From assembly GCA_001898505.1 (NCBI GenBank), contig MKTZ01000001.1:186001-250000 (forward strand): 64,000 bases of DNA. The letters are read 5' to 3'. Each line of letters begins with the position of its first letter. The first letter of the stretch is position 1. This DNA is from Sphingobacteriales bacterium 50-39 (GTDB lineage Bacteria; Bacteroidota; Bacteroidia; Chitinophagales; Chitinophagaceae). Shown here one piece after another: positions 50,957 through 59,872 of the stretch. Both the position numbers and the translations under genes were made by a program. The notes below the pieces were generated by a model that was given only the letters and a program-made list of their open reading frames with translations, had not been told where the DNA came from and ran no database searches.

Positions 50957-51949
50957 TTGTTTCAGTTTGATTTCTCCTATACCGACTATGAGCTGTTGCA
51001 GAAAGATCTGGCTCAACGGCTGAATACACCAGTGGTGAATCACAAACTCATTTTCCCGGATGCTGTTGCTACGGGTAGTCTGACCTTTGTCCGGCTGCCG
51101 AATGGGATACACGTCAATGTGATCAATTGCAGATTCAACCAGGACTGGTTTTTGTGCAGGCGGAAGATAAAGGAGGAGTATTATACCCTCAGATTCCACG
51201 AGCTGACGATCCCGGATACGCTGGAGATACGTATCGGGAAAGAGAGTCTGAAGGAGTCGAATACCACCCGAAGCATTGCCTATCTTACCAATACTTTATC
51301 GGATTGGGCCTATCTGGGCGCCCAGGGTACCATTTACAAGGGGATCGATGTCCTCTTCGATGCGCAATGGCTGGGGGGGTATCTGGGGGTGAACCGTATC
51401 GACGATGTGCTGTCTACCTATCTCTCCCTGCAGGTGGAGAATGTGCATACGGAGCCGTTGGACAGCGAGTACCGTCGCCTGATCCAGGAGATCATGGAGG
51501 TGGAGGATGACAATCCCATGCGGCTGGCCATTATCCAGAACAGGGTAATGCTTCTGATCGAGCGATTTTTTACGCGTATTTATGAACGAAGAAAGAACTC
51601 TCATTTCGACATACCGCTGTCCAAGGCGGATATCGACCGTATGATGCAGGTGGAGTCGGCGCTGACACGGGATATTTTTGAGCCTGCACCTACCATCAAC
51701 CAATTGGCGAAGATGGTATCCATCAGCGAATCAAAGCTGAAGAAGGATTTCAAGCTTATCTATGGTCTGCCGGTGTATGAGTATTTTCAGAAGATACGGA
51801 TGCAGACGGCCAAGGACAAGCTGCTCAGCGGAGGGCATTCGGTGAAGGAGGTGGCGATGGAGCTGGGATATTCCAATCTCAGCAATTTCACGATAGCCTT
51901 CAAGAAGGAGTTCGGGTTGCTGCCAAGCAAGCTTTTGAGCAATGTTTAA
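50957..51949 (+). CDS. AraC-family transcriptional regulator
   Basis: 330 residues starting at a TTG; no ATG lies close to the expected N-terminus. The N-terminal 215 residues form a sensing/oligomerisation domain of unrecognised type (beta-rich start, helical later). The C-terminal 100 residues carry the two helix-turn-helix units of the AraC family: INQLAKMVSISESKLKKDF near 240 and the conserved GHSVKEVAMELGYSNLSNFTIAFKKEFG near the end. Such regulators bind DNA as activators. No target is visible nearby. TAGATTTA about 27 bp upstream may be a weak -7 element. Confidence 0.92.
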   Translation: MFQFDFSYTDYELLQKDLAQRLNTPVVNHKLIFPDAVATGSLTFVRLPNGIHVNVINCRFNQDWFLCRRKIKEEYYTLRFHELTIPDTLEIRIGKESLKESNTTRSIAYLTNTLSDWAYLGAQGTIYKGIDVLFDAQWLGGYLGVNRIDDVLSTYLSLQVENVHTEPLDSEYRRLIQEIMEVEDDNPMRLAIIQNRVMLLIERFFTRIYERRKNSHFDIPLSKADIDRMMQVESALTRDIFEPAPTINQLAKMVSISESKLKKDFKLIYGLPVYEYFQKIRMQTAKDKLLSGGHSVKEVAMELGYSNLSNFTIAFKKEFGLLPSKLLSNV

Positions 51950-52079
51950 CAGAGCGAGATGCCTTTGATCAGCAGGGGGCCGTCAGCGCGGCCTGTCGTC
52001 CGGGGGTCTATAATTTCCTGTAGGAGTGCATTTTATGTTGAGATGACATTTACAGCTATCCTTATCACCTTTGTGAGTA

Positions 52080-52108
52080 TTGAATGGAGGGAAAGCGAGG
52101 TAAATTTG
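52080..52108 (+). promoter_or_regulatory. Strong Bacteroidota-type promoter in intergenic DNA
   Basis: TTG (52080-52082), an 18-bp spacer and TAAATTTG (52101-52108) match the consensus. It points rightward into a structured region and not into a coding gene on that strand. Confidence 0.6.
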
Positions 52109-52112
52109 CATA

Positions 52113-52237
52113 GAGTTTGTGTACAAGCCACACATAGCGGACCACGGTCCGTTGGCCGAGAGGCCAGACATTAGCGTACTGCGGGAGATGCGCTAATTTT
52201 CTGACAGTGCATCTCCCGCACCAAATGTCCCGTTTTT
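52113..52237 (+). ncRNA. Candidate small RNA
   Basis: It begins about 5 bp after the -7 element. The roughly 125-base transcript would contain GTGT/ACAC, CGGACC/GGTCCG, a TGGCC-GAGA-GGCCA hairpin with a GNRA tetraloop, and a perfect 11-bp stem (GCGGGAGATGC at 52181-52191, complement at 52209-52219), with GACATT (52167) pairing with AATGTC (52224) outside it, ending CCGTTTTT. An alternative stem TTAGCG/CGCTAA (52171-52176, 52191-52196) would compete with the last one. No known RNA family is recognised. Confidence 0.4.
52135..52220 (-). repeat. Dispersed hairpin element (copy D)
   Basis: On the minus strand: GCGGGAGATGC, loop ACTGTCAGAAAATTAGC, GCATCTCCCGC, then GCTAATGTCTG, GGCC-TCTC-GGCC, and CGGACC-GT-GGTCCG. 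It shares the loop motif and the GCTAATGTCTG block with the 42.7-kb copy, while the stem arms differ. It overlaps the candidate small RNA in antisense. Confidence 0.6.
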
Positions 52238-52335
52238 AATTCCTCGTTTCCAGAAAGACCAGCCCTGTATTCAGTACCTTTCGAATAAACCTACGGACGC
52301 CGGAAGCGGTTGAAATTGGAGGTGAAGGTTAAGCG

Positions 52336-53160
52336 CTAGAACTCCGAAACTACTTTACGGATCTTTACCAATTGTTCCAGTAAACCCTGAAGCAGATCCA
52401 GCCTGAGCATGTTGGCGCCGTCGCTCTTTGCTACGGCGGGATTTGGGTGTGTCTCTATGAACAGGCCTTCAGCGCCGGTGGCAATTGCGGCTTTTGCGAT
52501 AGTTGCGATGAGTTGTGGATTGCCGCCGGTGACACCGCTGGTCTGGTTGGGTTGCTGGAGTGCGTGTGTACAATCCATCACGACGGGGGTCTTGTGTTCC
52601 TGCATCCATGGAATATTCCTATAGTCCACTACCAGGTCTTGGTAGCCAAAGGTGGTGCCTCTCTCGGTGAGGATTATCTTATCATTACCCGCCTTGCGTA
52701 TCTTTTCCACGGCAAATTTCATGGCGGGTCCGCTCAGGAACTGTCCCTTTTTCACATTGACGATCTTACCTGTCCCGGCAGCTGCCAGGAGTATATCTGT
52801 CTGGCGGCAGAGGAAGGCGGGGATCTGCAGTATGTCTATGAATTTGGCTGCGGGGGCGGCTTCGTCGTGGGCGTGTATGTCGGAGGTGGTGGGCAGCTTG
52901 TAGGTGTCGCCGACCTTTTTTATCAGGGATAGGCCGCTGTCATCGCCGATGCCGGTGAAGGAGCTGGCGCTGGTACGGTTGGCCTTGCGGTAGGAGGCTT
53001 TGAAGACATAGGGTATACCCAGATTGCGGCAGATGGTGGAGACCTTTTCCGCCACTTCCATCACGAGCTCCTCGCTCTCCACCACACAGGGGCCGGCAAT
53101 GAGGAAGAAATTTTTCTTATCGTAGGATTGATGCTGAAATAGATGATGTAAGAATTCCAT
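52336..53160 (-). CDS. kdsA: 3-deoxy-8-phosphooctulonate synthase
   Basis: 274 residues. It condenses phosphoenolpyruvate with arabinose-5-phosphate to KDO-8-phosphate, for lipopolysaccharide. Family motifs: IAGPCVVESEE (about 22-32), FKASYRKANRTS, TERGTTFGYQDLVVD, DCTHALQQPN and FIETHPNPAVAKSDGANM near the end. The kinetic form (metal or metal-independent) depends on a position not judged here. It diverges from the threonine dehydrogenase gene; the downstream 110 bp holds the candidate small RNA on the opposite strand. Confidence 0.96.
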   Translation of the reverse strand: MEFLHHLFQHQSYDKKNFFLIAGPCVVESEELVMEVAEKVSTICRNLGIPYVFKASYRKANRTSASSFTGIGDDSGLSLIKKVGDTYKLPTTSDIHAHDEAAPAAKFIDILQIPAFLCRQTDILLAAAGTGKIVNVKKGQFLSGPAMKFAVEKIRKAGNDKIILTERGTTFGYQDLVVDYRNIPWMQEHKTPVVMDCTHALQQPNQTSGVTGGNPQLIATIAKAAIATGAEGLFIETHPNPAVAKSDGANMLRLDLLQGLLEQLVKIRKVVSEF

Positions 53161-53182
53161 GATGCGAAGCTAGGGAAAAGTG

Positions 53183-53190
53183 TAGATTTG
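53183..53190 (+). promoter_or_regulatory. -7 element of the threonine dehydrogenase gene
   Basis: TAGATTTG fits TAnnTTTG and lies 17 bp before the ATG at 53208; the leader would be about a dozen bases. No clean TTG at -33. Confidence 0.45.
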
Positions 53191-53207
53191 CGCCCTAAAA
53201 CACTGCG

Positions 53208-54149
53208 ATGACGAAAGAAAAAGTCCTGGTCATAGGCGCCAGCGGTCAGATAGGTGTGGAATTGACGCTGGCCCTTCGTAAGATATACGGCAATGCCAAT
53301 GTGGTAGCATCCGACCTGCGGGAGGAGAATGAGCTGTTGAAAGGTACGGGGCCCTATGTATCGCTGGATGTAATGAACAAGGAGATGCTGCATGTGCAGG
53401 TGATCCGGCAGAATATCACCCAGATATACCTATTAGCAGCCATTCTTTCGGCGACGGGTGAAAAGAACCCTAACCTGGCCTGGCATCTGAATATGCAGGG
53501 ACTGCTGAATGTGCTGGATATCGCCCGTGAGGAGAAATTGCATAAAGTGTACTGGCCGAGCAGCATTGCGGTTTTCGGGCCTACATCCCCGAAGCAGGCC
53601 TGTCCTCAGCGTACGATCATCGAGCCGAGCACGGTGTATGGGATCAGCAAGTATGCGGGGGAGTTCTGGTGTAATTATTTCTTCGAAAGATATGGGGTGG
53701 ATGTGCGGAGTATCCGCTACCCCGGACTGATCAGCTATAAGTCTGCCCCCGGTGGCGGTACGACAGACTATGCGGTGGAGATCTTCCACGAAGCCCTGGA
53801 AGACGGCAAGTACACCTGCTTTTTAAAGGAGGATACTTACCTTCCCATGATGTATATGCCGGATGCCATTCGTGCGACCATCGAGTTGATGGAGGCGCCT
53901 TCGGCGAGGCTTACGGTGCGTACTTCCTATAATGTATCGGCGTTGAGCTTTGCTCCCAGGGAGATCGCGGCCGAGATAAAGAAGCATATTGCGGGATTCG
54001 ATATGAGCTATTCGCCGGACTACCGGCAAAAGATCGCCGACAGCTGGCCGGAAAGCATCGATGACAGTGTGGCCCGGGCGGACTGGGGGTGGAAGCCGGA
54101 GTATGACCTGGCGAGGATGACGAAGGAAATGCTGGAGAACCTGAAATAA
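53208..54149 (+). CDS. tdh: L-threonine 3-dehydrogenase, SDR (epimerase-like) type
   Basis: 313 residues with an extended SDR fold. GASGQIG (10-16) binds NAD, and Tyr144 with Lys148 (STVYGISKYAG) form the catalytic pair. The overall sequence (DVMNKEMLH, the YPGLISYK...GTTDYAVEIF segment, MMYMPDAIRATIELM) matches the GalE-like threonine dehydrogenases of bacteria rather than UDP-sugar epimerases. It would oxidise threonine to 2-amino-3-ketobutyrate; a glycine C-acetyltransferase partner is not in the window. Moderately sure of the specificity. Confidence 0.87.
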   Translation: MTKEKVLVIGASGQIGVELTLALRKIYGNANVVASDLREENELLKGTGPYVSLDVMNKEMLHVQVIRQNITQIYLLAAILSATGEKNPNLAWHLNMQGLLNVLDIAREEKLHKVYWPSSIAVFGPTSPKQACPQRTIIEPSTVYGISKYAGEFWCNYFFERYGVDVRSIRYPGLISYKSAPGGGTTDYAVEIFHEALEDGKYTCFLKEDTYLPMMYMPDAIRATIELMEAPSARLTVRTSYNVSALSFAPREIAAEIKKHIAGFDMSYSPDYRQKIADSWPESIDDSVARADWGWKPEYDLARMTKEMLENLK

Positions 54150-54166
54150 ATTCGACGACCAGGCGG

Positions 54167-54207
54167 ACCGGAAGTTCGCTGTCAAAACGAACAAATGGGT
54201 TTCCGGT
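54167..54207 (-). repeat. Hairpin related to the dispersed element (copy E, partial)
   Basis: ACCGGAA (54167-54173) pairs with TTCCGGT (54201-54207), and GTTCG (54174-54178) pairs with CGAAC (54188-54192) inside. On the minus strand GCGAACTTCCGGTCCG resembles CGAACCTCCGGTCCG of the 47.05-kb copy. It lies between tdh and the TlpA-like gene. Confidence 0.4.
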
Positions 54208-54229
54208 TCGTTGTAATTCAAATGACGGC

Positions 54230-55477
54230 ATGGCTATGATACGTACTTACACGGTGATGTTTTCCTTATTAATATTGGGGGCATATGCGAGCGCGCTGGC
54301 TGGGCCGGGTTTGCGCAATGGAGAGTGGCGGGTGGTGCTGGAGCGGAAGGATGGGCATTCCATTGTATTCAACTTCGAGTCGAAGGACAGTGCGGGAAAG
54401 AAGATATTATATATCCGCAATGCGGGTGAGCGTCTGCTGGTAGATGACATCAAATACCAGGGGGATTCGGTGCTGATAAAGCTGCCTTTTTTCGAATCGC
54501 AGCTGCGGGCGGTGATCCTGGGCAATGGCGATCTGCAGGGGGTGTGGTTGAAGCGGGGGGCGGACAGCTACCAGGTGATGCCTTTCAAGGCTTTTTATAA
54601 TGTTTCCATGCGATTCCCTCCCGGAGGCGGCGCGCCGAAGGGGGTGGCAGGCCGGTGGAAGGCGGTATTCCGTGATGCCCGTAGTGGCGACAGCACGCTG
54701 CGGGTGGGTGAATTCACTCAGGTGGGAGATAGGGTGACGGGTACGTTCCTGGACCCAACGGGTGATTATCGTTACCTGGAAGGGATCATGGATGGGGATT
54801 CACTACGATTGTCCTGCTTTGATGGAGGGCACGCTTATTATTTTTCTGCCCGGCTGGAAGGGAATGACCGTCTGACGGGGGGACAACATTATTCGGGTTT
54901 TGCAGGCTATGAGACCTGGACGGCTGTGCGGGATGAGTCTGCTGCCTTGCCGGATGAATTTGCGTTGACGAACTGGGATAAGAATGCGGGGCCCTTGCAT
55001 TTTACCTTTAAGGACATCGATGGCAAGCGGGTGTCGCTGTCGGACAAACGATTCGCAGGGAAGGTGGTGCTGATACAGATCATGGGGTCCTGGTGTCCTA
55101 ACTGTATGGATGAAACGAGCTTTCTCAGCGACTTCTATAAAGAATATCATTCAAAGGGGGTAGAGATCATCGGGTTGGCGTATGAACGCAGCACTGATTT
55201 TGCCCGCAGCCAGGCCAGTCTCCGGAGCTTTCAGCGGAGATTCCAGGTGAAATATCCCATGCTGATCACGGGGGTGGCGGTAGGTGACCCGGACAGGGCT
55301 GCCAAGACGCTACCGGTGGTGGATAAGATCGTCGGATTCCCCACTACCATCTTCCTGGACAAATCGGGAAAGATATTCAAGATACATACGGGTTTTAACG
55401 GTCCCGGGACAGGGGCTCACTACGAAGAGCAGAAAAAAGAGATCTACCGGACGGTGGATGAGCTGCTGAAGGGTTAG
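54230..55477 (+). CDS. Exported TlpA-like thioredoxin-fold protein
   Basis: 415 residues; the ATG at 54236 could be used as well. A signal peptide (about 1-24) is followed by a beta-rich N-terminal domain (30-235) and a C-terminal thioredoxin domain with WCPNC at 288-292 and the cis-proline loop GFPTTIF. In Bacteroidota such proteins reduce disulfides or maintain cytochromes in the periplasm. The gene lies 80 bp after tdh. A second thioredoxin-fold protein is encoded 1 kb downstream on the other strand. Confidence 0.9.
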   Translation: MAMIRTYTVMFSLLILGAYASALAGPGLRNGEWRVVLERKDGHSIVFNFESKDSAGKKILYIRNAGERLLVDDIKYQGDSVLIKLPFFESQLRAVILGNGDLQGVWLKRGADSYQVMPFKAFYNVSMRFPPGGGAPKGVAGRWKAVFRDARSGDSTLRVGEFTQVGDRVTGTFLDPTGDYRYLEGIMDGDSLRLSCFDGGHAYYFSARLEGNDRLTGGQHYSGFAGYETWTAVRDESAALPDEFALTNWDKNAGPLHFTFKDIDGKRVSLSDKRFAGKVVLIQIMGSWCPNCMDETSFLSDFYKEYHSKGVEIIGLAYERSTDFARSQASLRSFQRRFQVKYPMLITGVAVGDPDRAAKTLPVVDKIVGFPTTIFLDKSGKIFKIHTGFNGPGTGAHYEEQKKEIYRTVDELLKG

Positions 55478-55498
55478 TCTTTGGCCGGCCTACAGATG

Positions 55499-56224
55499 TT
55501 AGCGGTCCTCCAGATAGTTTTGGCTTTTGGCAAAGTCGGAGCGGATATTGGGTGTAAGATGTTTTGCCCAGGCCGGGTCCTTTTCATTTCTCAGGCGTGC
55601 GAAGAGCGCAAGGGCATAGCCCCATTCCCGTTGTAAAACATATCCCTTTTTGGCGGTATAAAAAGAGGCGTTCGAGTTGAATACGCCCAGGCCAAACAGC
55701 AGGGTGGTCAGGTCCGCGAGCTGATGGCTATCTTCGGGCTGAAGGCTTTCCATCAATCGCATGCGAGCGATCTCATGAGCAATGTCAGCGACGAGCCTCT
55801 CAGGGTCCGACAGCTTTTTTTCTTCCAGTCCGATGTGTAATTTTCCGTCCTGCGCCCGGCCCTGGTAAGCGAGGTCGGCGCCGGTGTTTTCGGTGCTGTC
55901 ATCACTACCGAGGAGAAACTTGCCTCCCATATGGGAGCCGGTGGAGAGGGACCTGGTCACATCGGTGTAGATATCCAGGATGATGCTATCGGGATCGACT
56001 TCCATCTGGGCGGCTATGATGTGTAATGTATCCCAGGCCGGCTGTGTCCCGCCGTCATAGCGGATAGGGAAGTCCGCGTAATGAGGGATCAGCACTTTTT
56101 TATGCTTTATTTTTTCTTCTCCAAAGAGTCTGACAAGAAATGGGAAAGCTGTCTCAATCCATTTTTGACTTGCTTCCGGAATGGGGCATTTGCGAGGAGC
56201 GCTCTTGCCGAAGATGCCTAACAT
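55499..56224 (-). CDS. Unknown protein, paralogue of 57652-58368
   Basis: 241 residues, no signal peptide. It shares with its neighbour at 57652-58368 the start MLG-F-KR/APR-CPI, the segment FGEEKIKHKKVLIPH (or FGEEEIKHKKILVPN), the CPI/HTWL-type motif and the C-terminal FARLRNEKDPAWAKHLT. About midway lies ADIAHEIARMRL, where the paralogue has AWLAHDLARIRL, so this is not a reliable HExxH zinc site. Its sequence ends with LTPNIRSDFAKSQNYLEDR. The two paralogues enclose a TlpA-like gene. No family recognised. Confidence 0.78.
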   Translation of the reverse strand: MLGIFGKSAPRKCPIPEASQKWIETAFPFLVRLFGEEKIKHKKVLIPHYADFPIRYDGGTQPAWDTLHIIAAQMEVDPDSIILDIYTDVTRSLSTGSHMGGKFLLGSDDSTENTGADLAYQGRAQDGKLHIGLEEKKLSDPERLVADIAHEIARMRLMESLQPEDSHQLADLTTLLFGLGVFNSNASFYTAKKGYVLQREWGYALALFARLRNEKDPAWAKHLTPNIRSDFAKSQNYLEDR

Positions 56225-56322
56225 ATGATAAGGTTTTATGACGATAAAGATAATAAAAAGACGAGCTAAGAATTCTGTTCAGCCGGGTTGTAAATAAGTT
56301 CCTGAATTGATATCGGCGCCGG

Positions 56323-57608
56323 TTATTTTATCAATTTGTCCAACGCATCTGTCAGCATATTTCCCTGGCTTGGCCGTGGGGCATTGTTGTCGACGATCCT
56401 ACCTGCCTGATCGATGAGATAGTAATGGGGTATGCCTGAAATATTGTAAGTGCTGCATACGGGGTCGGAAAACTGTGTTATCAGGTTGACGCCTTTGAGC
56501 CGGGATTTGACGAGGGTATTTTTCCACTCCTTTTCCGATGCGTCGACACAGATGTTCACGAATACTACATTTTTATCTTTATACTTTTCATGCAGCTGGG
56601 CGGTATGATCGTTTATTTCAACCATACAGGGTCCGCAGTATACGCCCCAGAAATCGAGATATATGACTTTGCCTTTCAGGCTGGATAGCGATACCTGCCA
56701 GCCATGCTCGTCCGCCAGCGTAAAGTCCGGGGCGGCCGCGCCGGGTTTCAAAGACTGCAGCTTGTTATAATTTTCTTTCAATGCGGCCGCGTAGTAAGGG
56801 GCAGGGTCCCTGGTCAAAAAGTCCCGATATACGGCACTGACCTCCTCATAATTATAGAACGCAAAACCATCAAGAATGCATTTCGAAATAAACCAGTCCC
56901 TGATCAGTTTCACACGAAAACTACGGAGGCCTGAATAGTAATCTTTCCAGGCAGGCGTAAAGGGCAGTTCCCTTTGTTGTTGCTCTTCAGGTGTTTTGGC
57001 CAGCGTTGTGGTGGCGCGAAACGGGTCATAGAAGCGGATATAGTTGTACAGGAAGTCTCTGTACGAAGAAGAGTGTAAAAAGGCATCTTCGGACTCCAAT
57101 TGGTACAGTTTGCCGTGGTTGAAACCAGCCGTCGCAAAGAAGGGAATATTTTTGAGCTCGGCAGGCGCATCGGCAAGGGAAAGGTCATAAGCCGGAAACA
57201 AGTTCAGTGACCGCATTTGTTCAGCGTAACGGTAGTAAAGGTCCATCAACCATGTTCCTGTATGTGCCTGGATCCCGTTTGCCAGGACGGCCTTCATCTC
57301 TTCGTTAAACAGTTGATTGAGCCGGGCAGCTTTGATGGAATCCGCAGGCAGATCTTTGTAGAGCGATTGGAGCAACGCTCTGAATTGGGGAGTATAGCTT
57401 TTCTCCTCGGAGAGCGCTGCGCGTAATTCCTTTTCTCTTTCAGGCCTGGCAGATGTGATCGTTAAGGTGTTCTTGTCGTCCTGTGCATCCCAATCCATCC
57501 TGTGTTGTGGGTGATATGTCCTTTGAGGATGAAAAAACTATCTTTCGGTATTTGGCCGAAAAGGCAAAGCGTGTTCAACGTGATAAGGGTTGCCAGGAGG
57601 TGCTTCAT
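56323..57608 (-). pseudogene. TlpA-like thioredoxin, apparently frameshifted
   Basis: A 391-codon frame (57498-56323) contains a thioredoxin-like domain with YCGPC near residue 285 and GIPHYYLID near the end, but it begins abruptly at an internal ATG with no signal peptide. The missing start is in another frame: ATG at 57608, MKHLLATLITLNTLCLFGQ (signal peptide) followed by DSFFILKGHITHNTG, as in DUF4369/TlpA proteins, and it stops at 57462 after crossing the start of the long frame. A stop in the long frame upstream rules out extending it. A one- or two-base indel near 57500 would join both parts. It may be a broken gene or a sequencing error. Confidence 0.72.
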
Positions 57609-57651
57609 AGGAGATGAAGATAAACAAAAGGGAGATATCCGGGTACTGGAC

Positions 57652-58368
57652 CTAGTCGTTTTCTTCCAGGTATGCCTGACTTTTTGAGAAGTCGGAGCGG
57701 ATGTTTTGGGTAAGATGTTTTGCCCAGGCCGGTTCTTTTTCACCCCTTAGGCGTGCGAAGAGGGCGAGGGCGTAGCCCCATTCGCATTGTTTGAGGTAGC
57801 CTATGCGCTCATAGCCCCAGGCAGTTGCCGTCTGTGTTTCCCGAAAGGATACATTGGCATTGAAAATCCCCAATCCAAGGACAACGGTGCACAGGTCTGC
57901 CAGCCGCTTGCCTTCCTGCGGCGACGGATGCTCGATGAGCCGGATGCGTGCAAGATCGTGGGCCAGCCATGCTACGAGTCCCTGAGGATCTGCGAGCATT
58001 TTTTTCTCCATTCCTATATGGTACTTACCGTCCAGTTCTTTTTTGGGGATATCCTTTTCCGAGGGGGTGGAATCCGCGTGGCCGCAAACGACTCTTGTTC
58101 TTTCGCCTTTGTAGATATCCAGTGCGATGCTATCGGAAGGCACTCCCATCCGGGCGGCGAGGATTTGCAAGGTGTCCCATGCGGAGGTGTCGCTGCCGTC
58201 GTATCGTACCGGGAAGTCGGTAAAGTTTGGGACGAGAATTTTTTTATGTTTTATTTCTTCCTCTCCAAAACGTTGTACCAGGAAAGGGAAATTCTTTTCC
58301 AGCCAGGTATGACTGAATGCCGTAATGGGGCATTGCCGGGGAGACCTTTTGGTGAACAGGCCGAGCAT
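57652..58368 (-). CDS. Unknown protein, paralogue of 55499-56224
   Basis: 238 residues, no signal peptide. Similar along its length to the product at 55499-56224: MLGLFTKRSPRQCPI, FPFLVQRFGEEEIKHKK, WDTLQILAARMGVPSDSI, WGYALALFARLRGEKEPAWAKHLTQN. It contains an extra inserted segment around residues 100-120 and has AHDLAR in place of AHEIAR. 43 bp separate it from the signal-peptide start of the TlpA-like gene. Perhaps the two paralogues and the TlpA gene were duplicated as a unit. No function can be given. Confidence 0.78.
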   Translation of the reverse strand: MLGLFTKRSPRQCPITAFSHTWLEKNFPFLVQRFGEEEIKHKKILVPNFTDFPVRYDGSDTSAWDTLQILAARMGVPSDSIALDIYKGERTRVVCGHADSTPSEKDIPKKELDGKYHIGMEKKMLADPQGLVAWLAHDLARIRLIEHPSPQEGKRLADLCTVVLGLGIFNANVSFRETQTATAWGYERIGYLKQCEWGYALALFARLRGEKEPAWAKHLTQNIRSDFSKSQAYLEEND

Positions 58369-58557
58369 GTAGCAGTATTTGGTTTATTAGGATATTCTAA
58401 TATATGACTTATCTTTCTTAAAAACAGATTCTGAGGGGGATTTTTTATGAGGTGGGGGAAATGACGACATTAACGTATGAATAAAATGGGGATTTCTTTG
58501 ATGGACCGCAGTTTGGATGAAGGGCAGAGATTAACGGAGTTTCAGTAAATTGCAGCC

Positions 58558-59352
58558 ATGAAAGCCTACCTGGATCTATTGCAGCATATTCTCGATACGG
58601 GCGTGTCCAAGACGGACAGGACGGGGACGGGTACGCTGAGCTGTTTCGGCTACCAGATGCGTTTTGATCTTTCAAAGGGATTTCCGCTGGTGACCACCAA
58701 GAAACTTCATTTAAAGAGCATCCTATACGAGCTGTTGTGGTTCTTACGAGGGGATACGAATATCGCGTATCTAAAAGGGCATGGAGTAAGCATATGGGAT
58801 GAGTGGGCTGATGCAAATGGGGAACTGGGGCCGGTGTATGGCAAGCAATGGCGGAGCTGGGAAGGAGCGGATGGGCAGACGGTGGATCAGATCAGCCAGT
58901 TGATCGAACAGATAAAAAAGACCCCGGACAGCCGTCGGCTGATCGTGAGCGCCTGGAATGTGGCGGACCTGCCTAAGATGGCGCTGATGCCTTGTCATAC
59001 TATATTTCAATTCTATGTGGCGGAGGGTAAGCTGAGCTGTCAGCTGTATCAGCGTAGCGCAGACTCTTTTTTGGGGGTGCCTTTCAACATAGCTTCCTAC
59101 GCGCTGTTGACCCTGATGATAGCGCAGGTGTGCGATCTGGAACCGGGAGAATTCATACACACGTTCGGGGACGTGCATCTTTATAACAACCATTTAGAGC
59201 AGGCGAAGTTGCAGCTGAGCAGGAAGCCATATCCCCTGCCGGTGATGAAGCTGAACCCGGCTGTCAAGGATATTTTCAAATTCCAATTTGAGGATTTCAC
59301 CCTGGAAAATTACCAGAGCCATCCTGCCATCAAGGCCCCTGTGGCGGTGTAA
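58558..59352 (+). CDS. thyA: Thymidylate synthase ThyA
   Basis: 264 residues, the same length as the E. coli enzyme. It makes dTMP from dUMP with methylene-tetrahydrofolate. The catalytic Cys146 is in [12 protein letters not shown], and the [17 protein letters not shown] and HLYNNHLEQ motifs are clear. The stop lies 10 bp before the dihydrofolate reductase ATG, so both are cotranscribed, coupling dTMP synthesis to recycling of dihydrofolate. Confidence 0.98.
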   Translation: MKAYLDLLQHILDTGVSKTDRTGTGTLSCFGYQMRFDLSKGFPLVTTKKLHLKSILYELLWFLRGDTNIAYLKGHGVSIWDEWADANGELGPVYGKQWRSWEGADGQTVDQISQLIEQIKKTPDSRRLIVSAWNVADLPKMALMPCHTIFQFYVAEGKLSCQLYQRSADSFLGVPFNIASYALLTLMIAQVCDLEPGEFIHTFGDVHLYNNHLEQAKLQLSRKPYPLPVMKLNPAVKDIFKFQFEDFTLENYQSHPAIKAPVAV

Positions 59353-59362
59353 ACGTCTTCAT

Positions 59363-59872
59363 ATGATCATAAGCCTAATTGCTGCGGCCAGTACGAATAA
59401 TGTCATCGGAAAGGATAATAAGCTGCTCTGGCATTTGCCAAACGATATGAAATTCTTCCGGAATACTACCTGGGGTCTTCCGGTAGTGATGGGGAGAAAG
59501 ACCTATGATGCGCTGGCGGGTGAGCCTTTGCCTGGCCGATTCAATTTCGTCATCACCCGGAACGGGGGATGGGATCCGCATAATGACAAAGTAAAGGTGG
59601 TGTCGAGCCTGGAGAGCGCGATAGAAGGCGCGCGCGAGACGGACTGCAAGGAAACATTTGTCATCGGCGGAGGTGAAATATATGAGCAGTCCATGTCCAT
59701 TGCGAATAAGATATATCTTACGAGGGTGCATACGGTGGTAGAGGGGGATGCATTTTTCCCTGTCATCGATGAAAGCGTTTGGCAGCTGACGAGCAACCTG
59801 GACTTCCCGGTAGATGAAAAACATGCCTATGCATACAGCTTCCAGGTATGGGAGCGGAAAAAAAGTTCCTGA
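59363..59872 (+). CDS. folA: Dihydrofolate reductase
   Basis: 169 residues from the ATG at 59363 (MIISLIAA); the longer frame upstream overlaps thyA and is not used. The family motifs are visible: NNVIGKDNKLLWHLPNDMK at about 12-30 (with the catalytic Asp), VVMGRKTYDAL, and FVIGGGEIYEQS. It reduces dihydrofolate to tetrahydrofolate with NADPH. The stop TGA overlaps the next ATG (TGATG), so the methyltransferase gene is coupled. Confidence 0.97.
   Translation: MIISLIAAASTNNVIGKDNKLLWHLPNDMKFFRNTTWGLPVVMGRKTYDALAGEPLPGRFNFVITRNGGWDPHNDKVKVVSSLESAIEGARETDCKETFVIGGGEIYEQSMSIANKIYLTRVHTVVEGDAFFPVIDESVWQLTSNLDFPVDEKHAYAYSFQVWERKKSS

Noticed and set aside
52237-52335. Short minus-strand coding-like segment ending FLETRN
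   Set aside because: About 30 codons with no start codon, bounded upstream by a stop; not enough to call a gene.
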